This document shows, one piece after another, positions 39,201 to 51,229 of a DNA stretch of 64,000 nt. Made by a program: the position numbers and the translations under genes. The DNA comes from Rotaria sp. Silwood1 (taxonomy: Eukaryota > Rotifera > Eurotatoria > Philodinida > Philodinidae), in the NCBI GenBank assembly GCA_905250075.1, contig CAJNOP010000041.1, positions 997,302 to 1,061,301 on the forward strand, in the 5' to 3' direction. The notes under the pieces were generated by a model. That model was given only the letters and a program-made list of their open reading frames with translations. It was not told where the DNA came from and ran no database searches. The number at the start of each line of letters is the position of its first letter. Positions within the stretch are counted from its first letter, which is position 1.

Positions 39201-42200
39201 AATATGATATTTTGTTTTATTTTCATCAAGATCAGCCAACATTTTTGGAAATATTTTTGTATGTTCAACATTATCTAGTATAACATATGTAATTTGATCA
39301 CCATGTTTTTCTTTTATACGGATATCGGGCATATAAGATTTAAGAAATTCTGTTAAAGATTCAAAATGCATTGAAATATTTGTATTAGAATTAATTATAT
39401 TCAATTGTATACTCATTGGATCGAGTGTATTGTTTGCAGAATCCTAAAAATACAAAAGGTAACAATTAGGGAGCTGTAGGTTCATCGTTTTTTTTTGTAG
39501 AACAGCGCCGATCTCAAATCCGACTAGCCAGTATATCGGTTCGGTCAGTAACTGGAAGGTTTATATATTGAAACTTTAATTTTTAGTGGACTAAGGTAAA
39601 TTACTAACTTATTTGATGTGTCCTGGAAATCAGAAGTGGAAGAAATCTGTTATTTCGATGACTGGCTGGTATCGGATCTATACCATACGTTTTTTTCCGC
39701 TAAAATCTCGTATCCTCTGTACACATGACTGAATGAAGGATCATGATTTTAGTTAATTCGTGACTTCACTAAGAAAATAGTCATTTTTCAGTTGAACCAT
39801 AGCTGAAATGTTGTATCTGAGTAGGCTGATGTCATTTCTTCTTTATTCAGACTCAAAACTAAATACAAACTGAGTACAACATTAAATCTCTGTGTGAGTC
39901 TGAACCAGACAAAAACTAAAATTTTGGAGTAAGAACCTCATCCAAGTCTAGAACGATTGGCAGCTCATCCTAATAAAAATATATCAGGTAAGAAAAATAA
40001 ATAATTACTGTCTGCTTCTGTTGTTGTTCTTGTTTTCTAAGTTCATTTTCATCTGACATTGATGTTAATTCAACAATTAAATTGTAACCTTCACCATATT
40101 TATGTTTTAAATGCATTGTGGTACCAACACATTGTAATTCACCGGATGAAATTATTGCTAAACGATCACTCAATAAATCTGCTTCATCAAGATGATGAGT
40201 TGATAATACAATTGTTCGACCAGGTTTATATTTAAGTATGAGATCCCATATAGCTCGTCGTGCAAATGGATCGACACCTAAATACAAGACATATTCAATA
40301 AAATTACCTTTTGATTTGAAAATAATCTAATATGATCAACATACAAACCATGTTTATTATATTTTGAGCAATGTAACAAATAAAAATCAAGATTAAAAAC
40401 TTTTTCGCTCGATTATCTTCATAAATAGAATAAAATCTATTCATGTTTCTAAGTATTCGTGATGGTTTCATGGAAAAATCTCAAGTTTAACGTTTTATTT
40501 TTGCAAATAACTTTTGAAATTCGTCAGTATTGTAGACCAGTATTCGACACGGGGTTCAATTCTTGTGACTCGATCTGAGTCGGATACTATTAAAGACAGC
40601 TACTTTTAAGGATATGAAGCATTAAAAAAAAGTAAACCTAAATTGGTCTTAATTCGGACAATAAGTTTCTCTTTCTAAGTCGACCAAGAAAGAACGATAC
40701 CTGTAATGATGTGAACAATTCAAGAGAAACTCGTTCTCTTCAACAAGCTAATGTCCAAAATTAATCTCTGAATATACTAATAAAAAGCTTATCAAACTCT
40801 GCACAAAATCAGATAGCTTCAAGTTTTTATTGCTCTCGCTCTAGATTTGTTGCATATGAAATTACTGTCAAATCAGAAAAGCGAACATCTGTACTTGAAA
40901 AACAGAAGAATATTGTCCTGAACATATATGACAAACAAAACATGTTCATGAGAACAATCTCCATAAATCAGGATGATGGTCAAACTCAATGGTATTGATA
41001 GAAAATCTAGTGTAGAGTAAGGACTATTGATTGGTAATAAAGAGTTTATCTCTTATTTCTGTTTCATAAATGACAAAATGCGAAAAATCTTTTACGTATT
41101 CATACACTTCTTAGAATGATTATTCATGTCATGGAAAAAACTTGTTTATCAGCACTTTAGTCTTTATTATATCGACTGCTTCTACTTTCCAAAACATATT
41201 TTATTTGATAATTTAAGTTTCTTACACATTAGATGCAAGTTTTAATCGAATTCAATATATATACCTGCTGTTGGTTCATCTAAAATAACTGTTGTCGAAT
41301 TTCCAATAAATGCAATAGCAATTGAAAGTTTTCTTTTCATTCCTCCAGATAATTCAATTGAATAATTATTTGATTTATTTTCAATTCCTAAATCTGCAAG
41401 CATTTTCTTTGTTTCATCTTCAATTAATTCTTGTGGTGCATCTTTTAATCTAAATGCAAACAAAAAATAATAATAATGATAATGATAATGATAAATTTTC
41501 ATATTATTCAAATAAATAAATATTTACGTACGCTGAAAAAAATTCTAAATGTTCTTTAACTGTTAAATGATCAAATAAAATATTATGCTGTGGTGCAAAT
41601 CCTAATCGTTTTCGTATAACCTTTATATCAGTTAATATATCATAACCATCAATATATGCTGTACCACTTGTTGGTGGAATTAAACCAGTTAATATAGACC
41701 ATGTTGTACTTTTACCAGCACCATTACGTCCAAGAAATGCTGTTATCATATTTCGATAGAATTTAACTGATAAATTTTTTAATGCAACTTTATTTCGATA
41801 ATATTTTGATAGATGTTGTATATCAACACCAATTTCTGATTGAGGAATATTATCATTATCATTTTCAACTATAAAGAAAAATTTTTTAATTAAATTTTTT
41901 TTTTATTTGATACTTTATTTTTACTATTAGTATTCGTATCCGTTTGATTTTCTTTGAGTTCATTTTCACGTTGACGATTATTTTTTGCATCATAACCACA
42001 CCAATATGTTTTTGTAAATGGATAATACCATGGTTGAGGAATGCCATATTCACCTAATAAGTTTAGTTGAAAATTTTAATCAAAGGATTCCTTCAGATAA
42101 GGTGACTATCCTGTATTTGAAAAGCCATCTACACTGTTTTGTAGAACAATGCGTTACGTATTCAATAAGGACCGAAAAATTGCTCTTTCTTAAACATTGA

Positions 42201-45200
42201 TTGACTGATTCGACCAAAACACAAAACAATTCAGTGAGCAATCAATTTGTATTCTTATAAAAATTGTTCATACATAAGTTTTGAGCAAGTTGTACGATAT
42301 TTTCCCTTAGAAGCAGTATCGAAAAGTTTACACTGAGTCATAATATTTAGTCATTTCATTCACAACTGTTATAATATCCCTTAACTGATATATGGCTTTT
42401 TAGAATATAAAAACTTGATGAAAAATATACGATTCGATGCGCCATGAGTTGCCCTATAAAATGATATCGGTGGCTTTTCAAATTAAGGGTGATCATCTTA
42501 TCCGATAGAGTCCTTGGTTTCTGTTTTCTATATTACCGGGAAAAACATTTTCAATGTAAACAGTTAATAACATGTAAAGTATTGAATCCACAAGCATCAT
42601 AATCATACAATACAGAAATGTAAAATTATCATTTGGTTTTGCACCTTTATGTATATTATTCCATTGAATACCTTGTGCCATACCTTCATATCGAGCTATA
42701 TAATCACAACCAATTCCAAATGCCACAGTCGATGATAAAGACTAGAAATAAAAAAATTGTATTTAATGTTTATTGTTTTCTTCTTTCGATTTGCGAATTC
42801 TTACAGCAATAACTTTATGCCATCTTAATATTTGAGTATCGAAATTTATTAAAAGTGTATAAGGTAAATAAAGAACAAAATAAATAATTCCGGCACCTAA
42901 AATAAATATGAAAATGTATGTTTGAAATATTCTAAGAAATACATACCGCAAGCAGCTAAATTAGCTTTATTGAAAAAGACACTCAGAAGAAAACATTGAG
43001 TAATTGTTGCAAATGTATAACAAACAAAGAAAAGAAATAATATAAAAATATTGGAAAATTGGGTAATTTTTCCAAACTAAAAACAAAATAGAATATTATA
43101 AGTATGATTTTATAATTCTGTTTAGTTTTATAGACAGTTGCATTCCATGGAGGATAGAAAATCAGACATGCTAGCGTATTAAGACGCTATTGAATCATAT
43201 TAGTATTGGCTAATATTGATACTAATAATAAGTAACAGATGATCGAAAAAACAATCAGACAAAATATTCATTCAATGTTCAGCTTCTTAAATGACTCTAT
43301 AGAAATTTGAAAGGATACAAGTCGGATTAAAATTTTGTATTGTTTTCGAGTATATGTTCAGAATTTCTATAGGACCACTGATTTAGAAGTTATGAGTCGA
43401 ATTGTTGTATGCACGAAAATTAAATATGGACGAAGAAAATTTACGTTTTTTTGCAGCAATAATCTCTTTTACAACATATATTATATCAACGATTTAGTAG
43501 CATAGAATTAAAGATGATATTGTTCTCTACAAAATGATATAAGAATCAAAAGTTGTTAGAATGAATGGCCTAGTTCACTTGACAAATCGGTTTGACATAA
43601 AAATCGAGAAAGTCGCCCCCAATTGAGACAGTATTTCTTACTGTAAATACTTCCTGTTGGCTCTCACATTCTCTATATTTGAAATAATTTTTACTTCTAC
43701 TTCGGTTACTTCTTGATACACTGAAGCTGGTTCAAATTTTATTTGCGAGTCTTAATTAAAAAGGCCACCTCAGGACTTCTAAACAATAAGTCCTACAAAA
43801 ATTTTCGAACCCGTATTCAAAAAGAGCACAACCTTCTAATCGTAACTCAATCTTTTCAAATTCTTGCAAGTACTTTCAAAAGAAGGCTACAAAGTAAATA
43901 AACATTTTGTCTGATTACTTTTCCATCATCCATTGACACTAAATATCATTTAATCTCAAATAGGCTTGTTATTGCCACATGTCTACAGAAGTTTTCTAAG
44001 AACTGTCACATCCCATTGAAGTGTCATGGCAGATAGTATTATGAGGAATTGTGATAAGACTCCTCATCGTGGACGAGTCCTCACAAAATAATCGAGGGCA
44101 ATCATGTGACCGTTGATGTAGGTATTTCCTTCTCTAATATTCACATCCAAGACCTCACATCCAAGCATCTACATCCCCACACCCAAGCACCAACAGGCAA
44201 GCAGCTACACCCCACACACCCACTCCCACGAAAATCTCTCCCTGGAACGTTTTGTTCATGCAATGAATATTTTGCGACAAAGAGCTCGGTCACCATAAGA
44301 AATAGCTGACTAATTGAATTGACGTTTACATATCTATTATAGATAGTACTTTATTTGTGTTTCGATACAATAACAAAAAATTAAAATCATTTAATTATAA
44401 GATTTAGTTTTGACTAGACAAATAAGTTAGTATTTTAACAAGTAAGAATACAAAGATCTTCAAATATCAATGCATTACTTTGATATTTTTTTAAATACCA
44501 AATAGTTGTAAATTCAAAATTTGATTCGAAAAAATGTTCTTTACAAGATAATTGTAATGAAGTATTATCATCTGTAATAAATTATAAATGTTTTTTTTTC
44601 TCAACAATTCATTATATAGTTTTTCCAAGAATATGATTCATTCATTTAAAAATAAAAAAAAAATAAATAAATTTACCTTTAAAATAATGACAAGTATTGT
44701 AGCTGTTATTATCATAACAACAGCACATAAAATAAACCATGTAAACCAATGAACAGAATCATTTAAACCCATGATTCTCATAATTTCTTTTAATCGTCTA
44801 ATTAAAATATTATTTAATCAAATTTCTAATCAAATTTTCTTTGCTTACTTTTCTTTTTCATAAACAATATCTTTAACATTCATTGATATCGTAAATATCC
44901 AACTTAATACCATAAATAATGGTAACATTTGTCTAATTGAATTAACAAATCTAAACAAAAATTTTCATATATGTTTTTGTTTCTTTCCTCTAACTTATTA
45001 AAATCTAGTAATATACCTATCATTAATCCAACATGGATAAGGCATTTGTTGAGTTTGTATACCATAGGATAGATTTAGTCCTGTTTGTGCATTAATAATA
45101 GCACGATCAAGAGCATTTTGTAAATAAATAAAACTAAATGAATGATATTTAGTTGCCATAGGTGCCGAATAACGTGGTGCATATGTAAAATATCTATAGA

Positions 45201-48200
45201 AAATAAAAACATAAAAGATGGAAAAAAGAAAACACGATTTCAGTCGAAATTGCTTTCATCTTACCGATCTTCAGTTCGAAATGTATTATCAACAGCATCA
45301 AGTGACATTCGTATTTTATATTTAATATGTTTTGGTAAACTATCATTATTTGATATTTCATTAAGAAATACAATTCCAGCAAGAAATGTATCTGTTAATG
45401 TATTATTTTGTCCTTCATGTATCATATTTGATTCACTTGTCATTGGAACAAAACGTTTAAGTTCTGAACAAGCTATAAATTCAGTTAAAATTATAAAGAA
45501 AGATAATGGTGTTCTATATGAATTTAATTGTTGACAAATATCTATTGAATCCATTGACATATTACATAGTGGTAAAAATCTTTCATATGTTATTTGAATA
45601 GTTGATTGTATTTGACGAAATAATTTTATTAATTCATCTAATGATTCAAATGTTTGATTAAGTTGTTTGATTAAATTATCATAATGAATATTTGATGGAT
45701 AATAATAAATTTTTCCATAGAGTAATGGACGTACAAGACGACCAAATTGTTTTAATTGTTTATTTGAAGTAAATACTTTATCAAATAGAACACAACGACA
45801 TGTACGATTAACCCTTATAATTTGTTTAATATTACCAGAACCAACTGCATATGATTGATTGCACATATCAGATTCATTAAAAGAAAGTAATTCTAATGCT
45901 AAATGATTCCAATCAATATCAAAAATGGTGACATTATTATTTGATGAAGACTCCTGTGATGTATTAGTGCTTGTCGAAGTACCCAATAATGTAGTAGTGT
46001 TAGATGAATTCGATTGAAAATAAGTTGAAAGATCATTGCGTCCACCACATAATGTTGTGAAACTGAAATAGATTAAACGAAACTTTCTATTTGTTTTATC
46101 AAAGGCAGTGAGACTTGTTTTCCATAAGTTACACTCCTTTCCCTTGTAATAGAGTTCATCGGGTTGATCTCGGATGGCTAGTCTGAGAATTATGTAGAAT
46201 ATACTCATTACTAAATATAAAAAAAACTAGAAAAAAGTATCTCGTATCTTCGAGGCGGCTATTCTATTCCAATTGGAAAGTTTCTCTGAAGATATCAAGG
46301 TGCGGTTTGACCTCATTCGACTCCAAAAAATTGGACTGGAGGGGTTCTATCGACCACAGCGTGCATCTTGGCGGGCATTGAGCTTAAATTGAAAATTGTG
46401 CTTTATCAAGATTTAAATATATAGAGAAATATACTTCGAAATATAGTCTGTCCGATGATATGAATAACTTTGTTAAAACTCTTAAACAAATTGAAAAATT
46501 AGTTGCTCCAAAAATTAACCTGAAATATCGTGATGTCACTGGACATATTCATATCTGATAAGATTAGACTTTTCGACAGACAAGTTAAGCATGATTTCTC
46601 GATTTTCAAGCCGAGCTCTATACACTGGCGAAAAATATTTTTTAGTTTGCACGCTTAACTTTGAGAAAAACAATAATATTTTTTCTACAATATCGCCCAA
46701 AGTGCCAGCGCCTTAAAATCAGGACTTCATCCACATTAGCCCAGAATGTTCTTTTGGGTACTGTCGCTAAACTATGTTAGCATAAACATTTCTGGACTAC
46801 ACAGTGGATTTTCAAGAAACCTAAGTTTTTCAGGTATTCGTCAGTTTTTTTGACTTTGTAAAAAGTTTTTAATCGACACAAATAGTATATTCGGAATCAA
46901 CTTATTAGATTGTGGCCAATGACATATAACCTCAAGTATTTTTCATACCAAAACATTTTTTTCGACAAATTGATATTTATATTAAAAATTCTGTTCTGCG
47001 TCATATACAATCATTTATGAGCGACGAAATTTGTTTCTGCGCAAGAAAGTCACATGTGTGCTTACCATGAGAAAAATACACACTGAAAGTGAAGGCAAAA
47101 GAGTCATTTCCTTTGTATGTTGTTGTATTCGAAATCAAAAGAAATAAAAACATTGATCTTATAAATTGTAAACAGTTCAAACAGAATAAATTTTAGTCTA
47201 ACTTTAAGGTGTTTTTGTTCGTATAAATTTAGGCTTATGAAATATTGTCGACTTTTAAATTATGAAAATTCTTTCTATTAGAAAGAGTAATGTCTGAATC
47301 ACAAATTTTACACCAGATATATTTTTCCTGAACGAATTTGACAGCAACAAAAATCTCAAAACCAAACGCATCCGAAAAAGTTCTTGTAACTCCACTATCA
47401 AGGAACCGGTGTCCGTTCAGCGAAAAAAATTTCAGCGAAAATGAGCTATGGCGAAAAGCCAAATAGCGAAAGCACTTTCAGCGAAATATTTTTCCTTCAA
47501 GAGCTCAACTTACCTTTATATGATGATGGCTCATCATGGCCAGTGCGTTTCAAAAGTAACGATCTTGGCCCATTCTTATCTATTCTGACACAGTAACGTG
47601 CTATTCGACTAATTTTTTTTTGTCGTACATCTTTCTTTCGTCCATGATGCTAGTCCGCATTACGCACATCATTTTATTATTTTGTTGAACTCAGTAAGTA
47701 TGACTGATTCAACAGCGAGGGTGAGGATGTGAGTATGGCGTCGGAATGGGGTAGAATGGGTATTATGAAAAACTTAACACCCACAGCCACACCCAAAATG
47801 AGAAAAATTATTATTTCGTCAACAGCTAGGAAAACTAGATACTGGTGTTCAAAAACAAAAAATAAGTAGTAACATATGTATTAGTCGAGCGCAAATTGAT
47901 ACATTAACTGAACGATATGAAGAAGAATAAATTACTTTGATCGACTCTCTCTATGGACTATCTACACAAGTTGTTAAAAGTTCTACAAAACCACTTTGAA
48001 CTTCTCATAATAATAGTTTAGTTTTTTTATCTGGTCTTATTGGCAATACTTGACATCGATCCCTTGGGTTTCTTTATTTCTTGAATTTCATTGATTTTTA
48101 TCGTCTATTTACTGAGAAATAAATTTTGACTATCGAAAATTTCACTGTTTTTGTTTTCGCTATGAGAGTTTTTTCGCGGAAAAAACTTTGCTTATTGTAG

Positions 48201-51200
48201 CTTTCGCTGATTTATTCGTTCGCTTATTTTCCATTTCGATGAAATATTTTTCGTCGTTTAGTTGTTTCGCTAAATTTTTCTTCGCAGTATTTTATTCGCT
48301 CAAAATTTTCGCTGAAAAGTCTTTTGCTGATTAGCACCTTTCCCCTATCAAGCAATAGCATATTTTATTTTTGTTATTTTTTTTTTTTAATGAAAAAGGA
48401 AATGGGTGAAAAAACAGGTTTAATGATGAATTTTATAGCCTAATAAGTGCTATTGTCAATGGTTTTTCAGGAAATTAAGTTTACTCGTGATGTTTATATC
48501 CAAATATAACTTTTTCTGAAAACGACTGAGTAAATTGATCGTTTTGCAACGGTAAAAAATTTTTTTTTGAATCAATTATTTTTTTCTGCTAAATTTCTCT
48601 AACGTGAAATATTTCAAAGAAATAACAATGAAAAAGAATTCAGCTTATGCATAATTTCTGAAGATAATGGCTCATGTTGTTGCAAACTAATATTTCTTCT
48701 AAAAGATTGTATTTTACAAAAAATATCATTTACCAATAACGTTTTTTAAATATGCTTCAATTTGATCAATTCATGTAGCTCAAAATAATTCAGAAATGTA
48801 GGTTTTCCAATTTGAAAAAACGTTGCAAGAAACTTGTTTTTAAAGATGTTTGGTTTTAAGCTTTTCTTCCTCGTTAGATTCGTTCTGGAAAAATATGTCT
48901 GGTACATACTTCAGACATTACTCTTTCTAATAATAAAAAAAAACACTTTCTTGATTTAGAAGTTAGCAATATGATATAAAAGAGTTTGACATTTTGCCAT
49001 TGTCTTTTATATGACAGATGAGTTTTGAAGTTAAATTCAGATTAGAATTGTATTTTATAAGTTTGTAATAAAAAAATATCTTTAATTGTAATGTGAAGTA
49101 TACTTAATAATAGAAATGTACTTAGATTGTTATTCTATACATAAACAATAATAAATTGACTAGATTTGTTTTGTTCAATGGAATATATTTTTTTTTATTT
49201 ATGAGATATTGAATGATTGGTGAGGGTTTTTCAAAAAAAAAAGTGTTTTGATTCTTTTTCAAGTACTCATTTATATGCACCGAACATCGTTGTGGGCTTC
49301 TTTTCAACAGAAAGATGAATTGCACCACATGTGTCTTACGATTAAGATGTTCGGGAGTAATGAATTGTTGTCAACACTAACGAAATCAAAAGTTAAATTC
49401 GTTGCCTGAGTACTAATATCGATTTCTTTTCAAATTAATTCGCACATTACAAAATGAACTGAATTTTTATGTTTAGCGTAATAAATATTTAATGATTAAT
49501 GACAGAATACTATTTTATTTGGTGGCATAACTCATAATTGTTTTGTAACTTTGTTAACTTAATTTCGTTAGACTGATTAATAATGATCTATTCGAAAATA
49601 TTGATATAACATAGAAATTATTGATTATTGAATTCTTAAGTTTTATTTTTTTGAGAAATTCTAAGTAAAATATTAATTCGAAAAGGTAATCGTAACTATA
49701 AAAACAATTTTTAAAGTTGTATCAAATTTTAAAGTGTTTTGTTTTTCTATCTGAATCACATACAAAAGAAAAAGATTTTTCTCTCTATTTCAGTTGAAAT
49801 TCTTAATAAGATGCTATCATTTTCTTGAGATGTTTGATTCAATCTTGAAATCAAACGAATTGTTTTTTTTTTTGTACAAAACTTGAAACTTTACCCTAAA
49901 CTGTCGTTCGGTCCTCCAAATGAAAAGCCATTATTGAGGATTTCTAATGAAGAAAGAATGTCTTGAGTAGCTTGTATAATCTTAATAAACCAACATATTA
50001 ACATACCTAAAAAGTGATCAAGAGCCTTACCTGTTCAATGGCGAGACCATTATTCATCATATTCGATTGTATATTAGTCTAAATCAAAAAAAAGACAATT
50101 GAATAAAGAAACATTCTTGAAAAATTTTTTACCAAAAATGTTTCATCAAGTTGTTTTTGTACACTAATTAAAAAATTTTTTAAATCGATTGCTGATAAAT
50201 TATTACATAAAAAATCTTTTGCTTGAATTGATTGTGGTCCATGAATCAAAAATGTTTGATTAAATTGTTTTTTAATACAAAATGATTCTTTAATATTTGT
50301 TTCTGTTTGATAAGACTAAACAAAATATAAATTTATTTCTCAGAAAAAGAACAAAGTTTTTTTTTTAAACTTACATAAGCATAATCTGGTTGTAAAGATA
50401 CAAGAAATATCTCACCGCCGACGTATATATTCGATAATGAATTCGTTCTATACATCAACCATGGTTGATGAAGATTAGTTAAATTAATAGAATTTTTAAA
50501 AAGTATATTCAGCGTTGTTTCTGGTATTGATTGATTAAAATCTTTTGTTGTTTTATTTGCTAAAATAGTCCCTTTAAAACCAAGGAAAAACAAAATATAT
50601 AAGAATTTTTATTTTCTTATGAACTATTTTTACCATTCCAAAGATTTAAATAAGTAGCCATATTGTTTATTTGAGATAAAAGTTGAGTTAGATTTTTCAT
50701 AATTTGATCATTATCTAATACCCTTAAGAGGTTATCAGTAAAATTTGAAAATTGATTCAATAAGTTTCTAACAAAAAAAACAAAAATTAATAAACAAATA
50801 AATACATAACAAAATACAAACGGCATATCATCAGTTAATGATTTAAGTTGATCTGTTGGATTTGTATAATTGTGACATGTATTATTCCATCGACAAATAT
50901 AGGTTTGTAATGCTGGCAAAAAACCAGTTGATCCAAGATATTTTGGATCGTGATGGCCTAAAGAAAATTACTGTTTTGTTTTCTTTTTGTCTTCAATGAA
51001 AATGTACTTACAAGCATCATAATAGAAGACTAAGTTTCGAGTTCGTACCCACACAAGAATAAGAAATAAAAATAGTGGCCAAATTGATTCGAAGAGTACA
51101 CGAGGCTAAATTAAACAAAAATAAATATTTCTTGTCAATTTTAATTAATTATTCTTAACAAACCCATCGTCTTCGTCGAATAGTGAAGTTTTTCCATAAA

Positions 51201-51229
51201 ACTAGACCTATTTGTCGACATATACTCAT
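33280..51229 (-). CDS. ABCA1-type full lipid transporter (ABC subfamily A)
   Basis: 32 exons, joined in phase: 51229-51164, 51105-51012, 50957-50822, 50767-50634, 50571-50375, 50315-50133, 50078-50031, 49980-49895, 46062-45265, 45193-45017, 44950-44849, 44797-44677, 43076-42947, 42896-42805, 42741-42537, 42053-41925, 41868-41532, 41449-41265, 40277-40009, 39443-38975, 38792-38198, 38129-37916, 36655-36337, 36251-35826, 35763-35631, 35572-35440, 35372-35155, 35093-34991, 34198-34061, 33994-33862, 33807-33743, 33682-33280; ~2,280 aa. First TM helix then a large extracellular loop with LCGG and KYKIRM; TM bundle; NBD1 (~905-1160) with [37 protein letters not shown]; second extracellular domain with [10 protein letters not shown]; second TM bundle; NBD2 (~1930-2200) with [36 protein letters not shown]. 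The C-terminus keeps VFVNFAK, the ABCA1 VFVNFA motif. Expected to export or flip phospholipid/sterol at the plasma membrane. Exon 31 needs base-level recheck. Confidence 0.96.
36656..37915 (-). other. ABCA intron 22 with palindromic repeat
   Basis: 1260 bp. 36943-37205 contains degenerate inverted arms around GCCCATGGGCGTTCC and GGGACGCTCATGTGCAC; its right part recurs at 29488-29605. 36850-36915 is a copy of the dispersed GTATCTTTGAGACGAT repeat. Confidence 0.6.
40278..41264 (-). other. ABCA intron 18
   Basis: 987 bp AT-rich intron splitting the Walker B/D-loop region of the first nucleotide-binding domain (EPTAG|VDP). No element or coding recognised. Confidence 0.5.
43077..44676 (-). other. 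ABCA intron 12
   Basis: 1.6 kb intron. It carries a C-rich stretch at 44140-44235 with repeated CACATCCAAG, CACCC and ACACCC units. A short hairpin GACTC...GAGTC occurs near 44060. No coding exon. Confidence 0.5.
46063..49894 (-). other. 3.8 kb ABCA intron 8
   Basis: Largest intron of the gene, in the first extracellular loop. It contains a copy of the dispersed repeat (46240-46340), a segment resembling 9880-9970 in inverted orientation (46840-46960), and a 942 bp hAT-like element (47403-48344). No further exon recognised. Confidence 0.65.
47403..48344. mobile_element. non-autonomous hAT-like transposon with subterminal repeats
   Basis: A 942 bp element flanked by the identical octamer CTATCAAG (47395-47402 and 48345-48352), the 8-bp duplication expected of hAT. 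Ends are imperfect inverted repeats sharing GGTG....TCAGC(G)AAA. Both subterminal regions are packed with copies of GCGAAA/AGCGAAA (about seven in the first 100 bp, about ten inverted in the last 200 bp), probable transposase-binding sites. The interior has no intact transposase ORF; it includes a GT/AC-rich patch (47735-47800). Confidence 0.82.

Noticed and set aside
39916..39970. Possible extra mini-exon of the ABCA gene (reading [11 protein letters not shown])
   Set aside because: Flanking exons already join in phase without it and the flanking splice signals are weak; could be an alternative exon but is not supported.
44040..44110. Hammerhead-ribozyme-like GACGAGTCCTC motif
   Set aside because: The required CUGANGA core and GAAA are absent; only a short hairpin remains.
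47235..47462. Minus-strand 75-codon ORF overlapping the hAT-like element boundary
   Set aside because: It crosses the target duplication of the insertion, so it cannot be an old gene.
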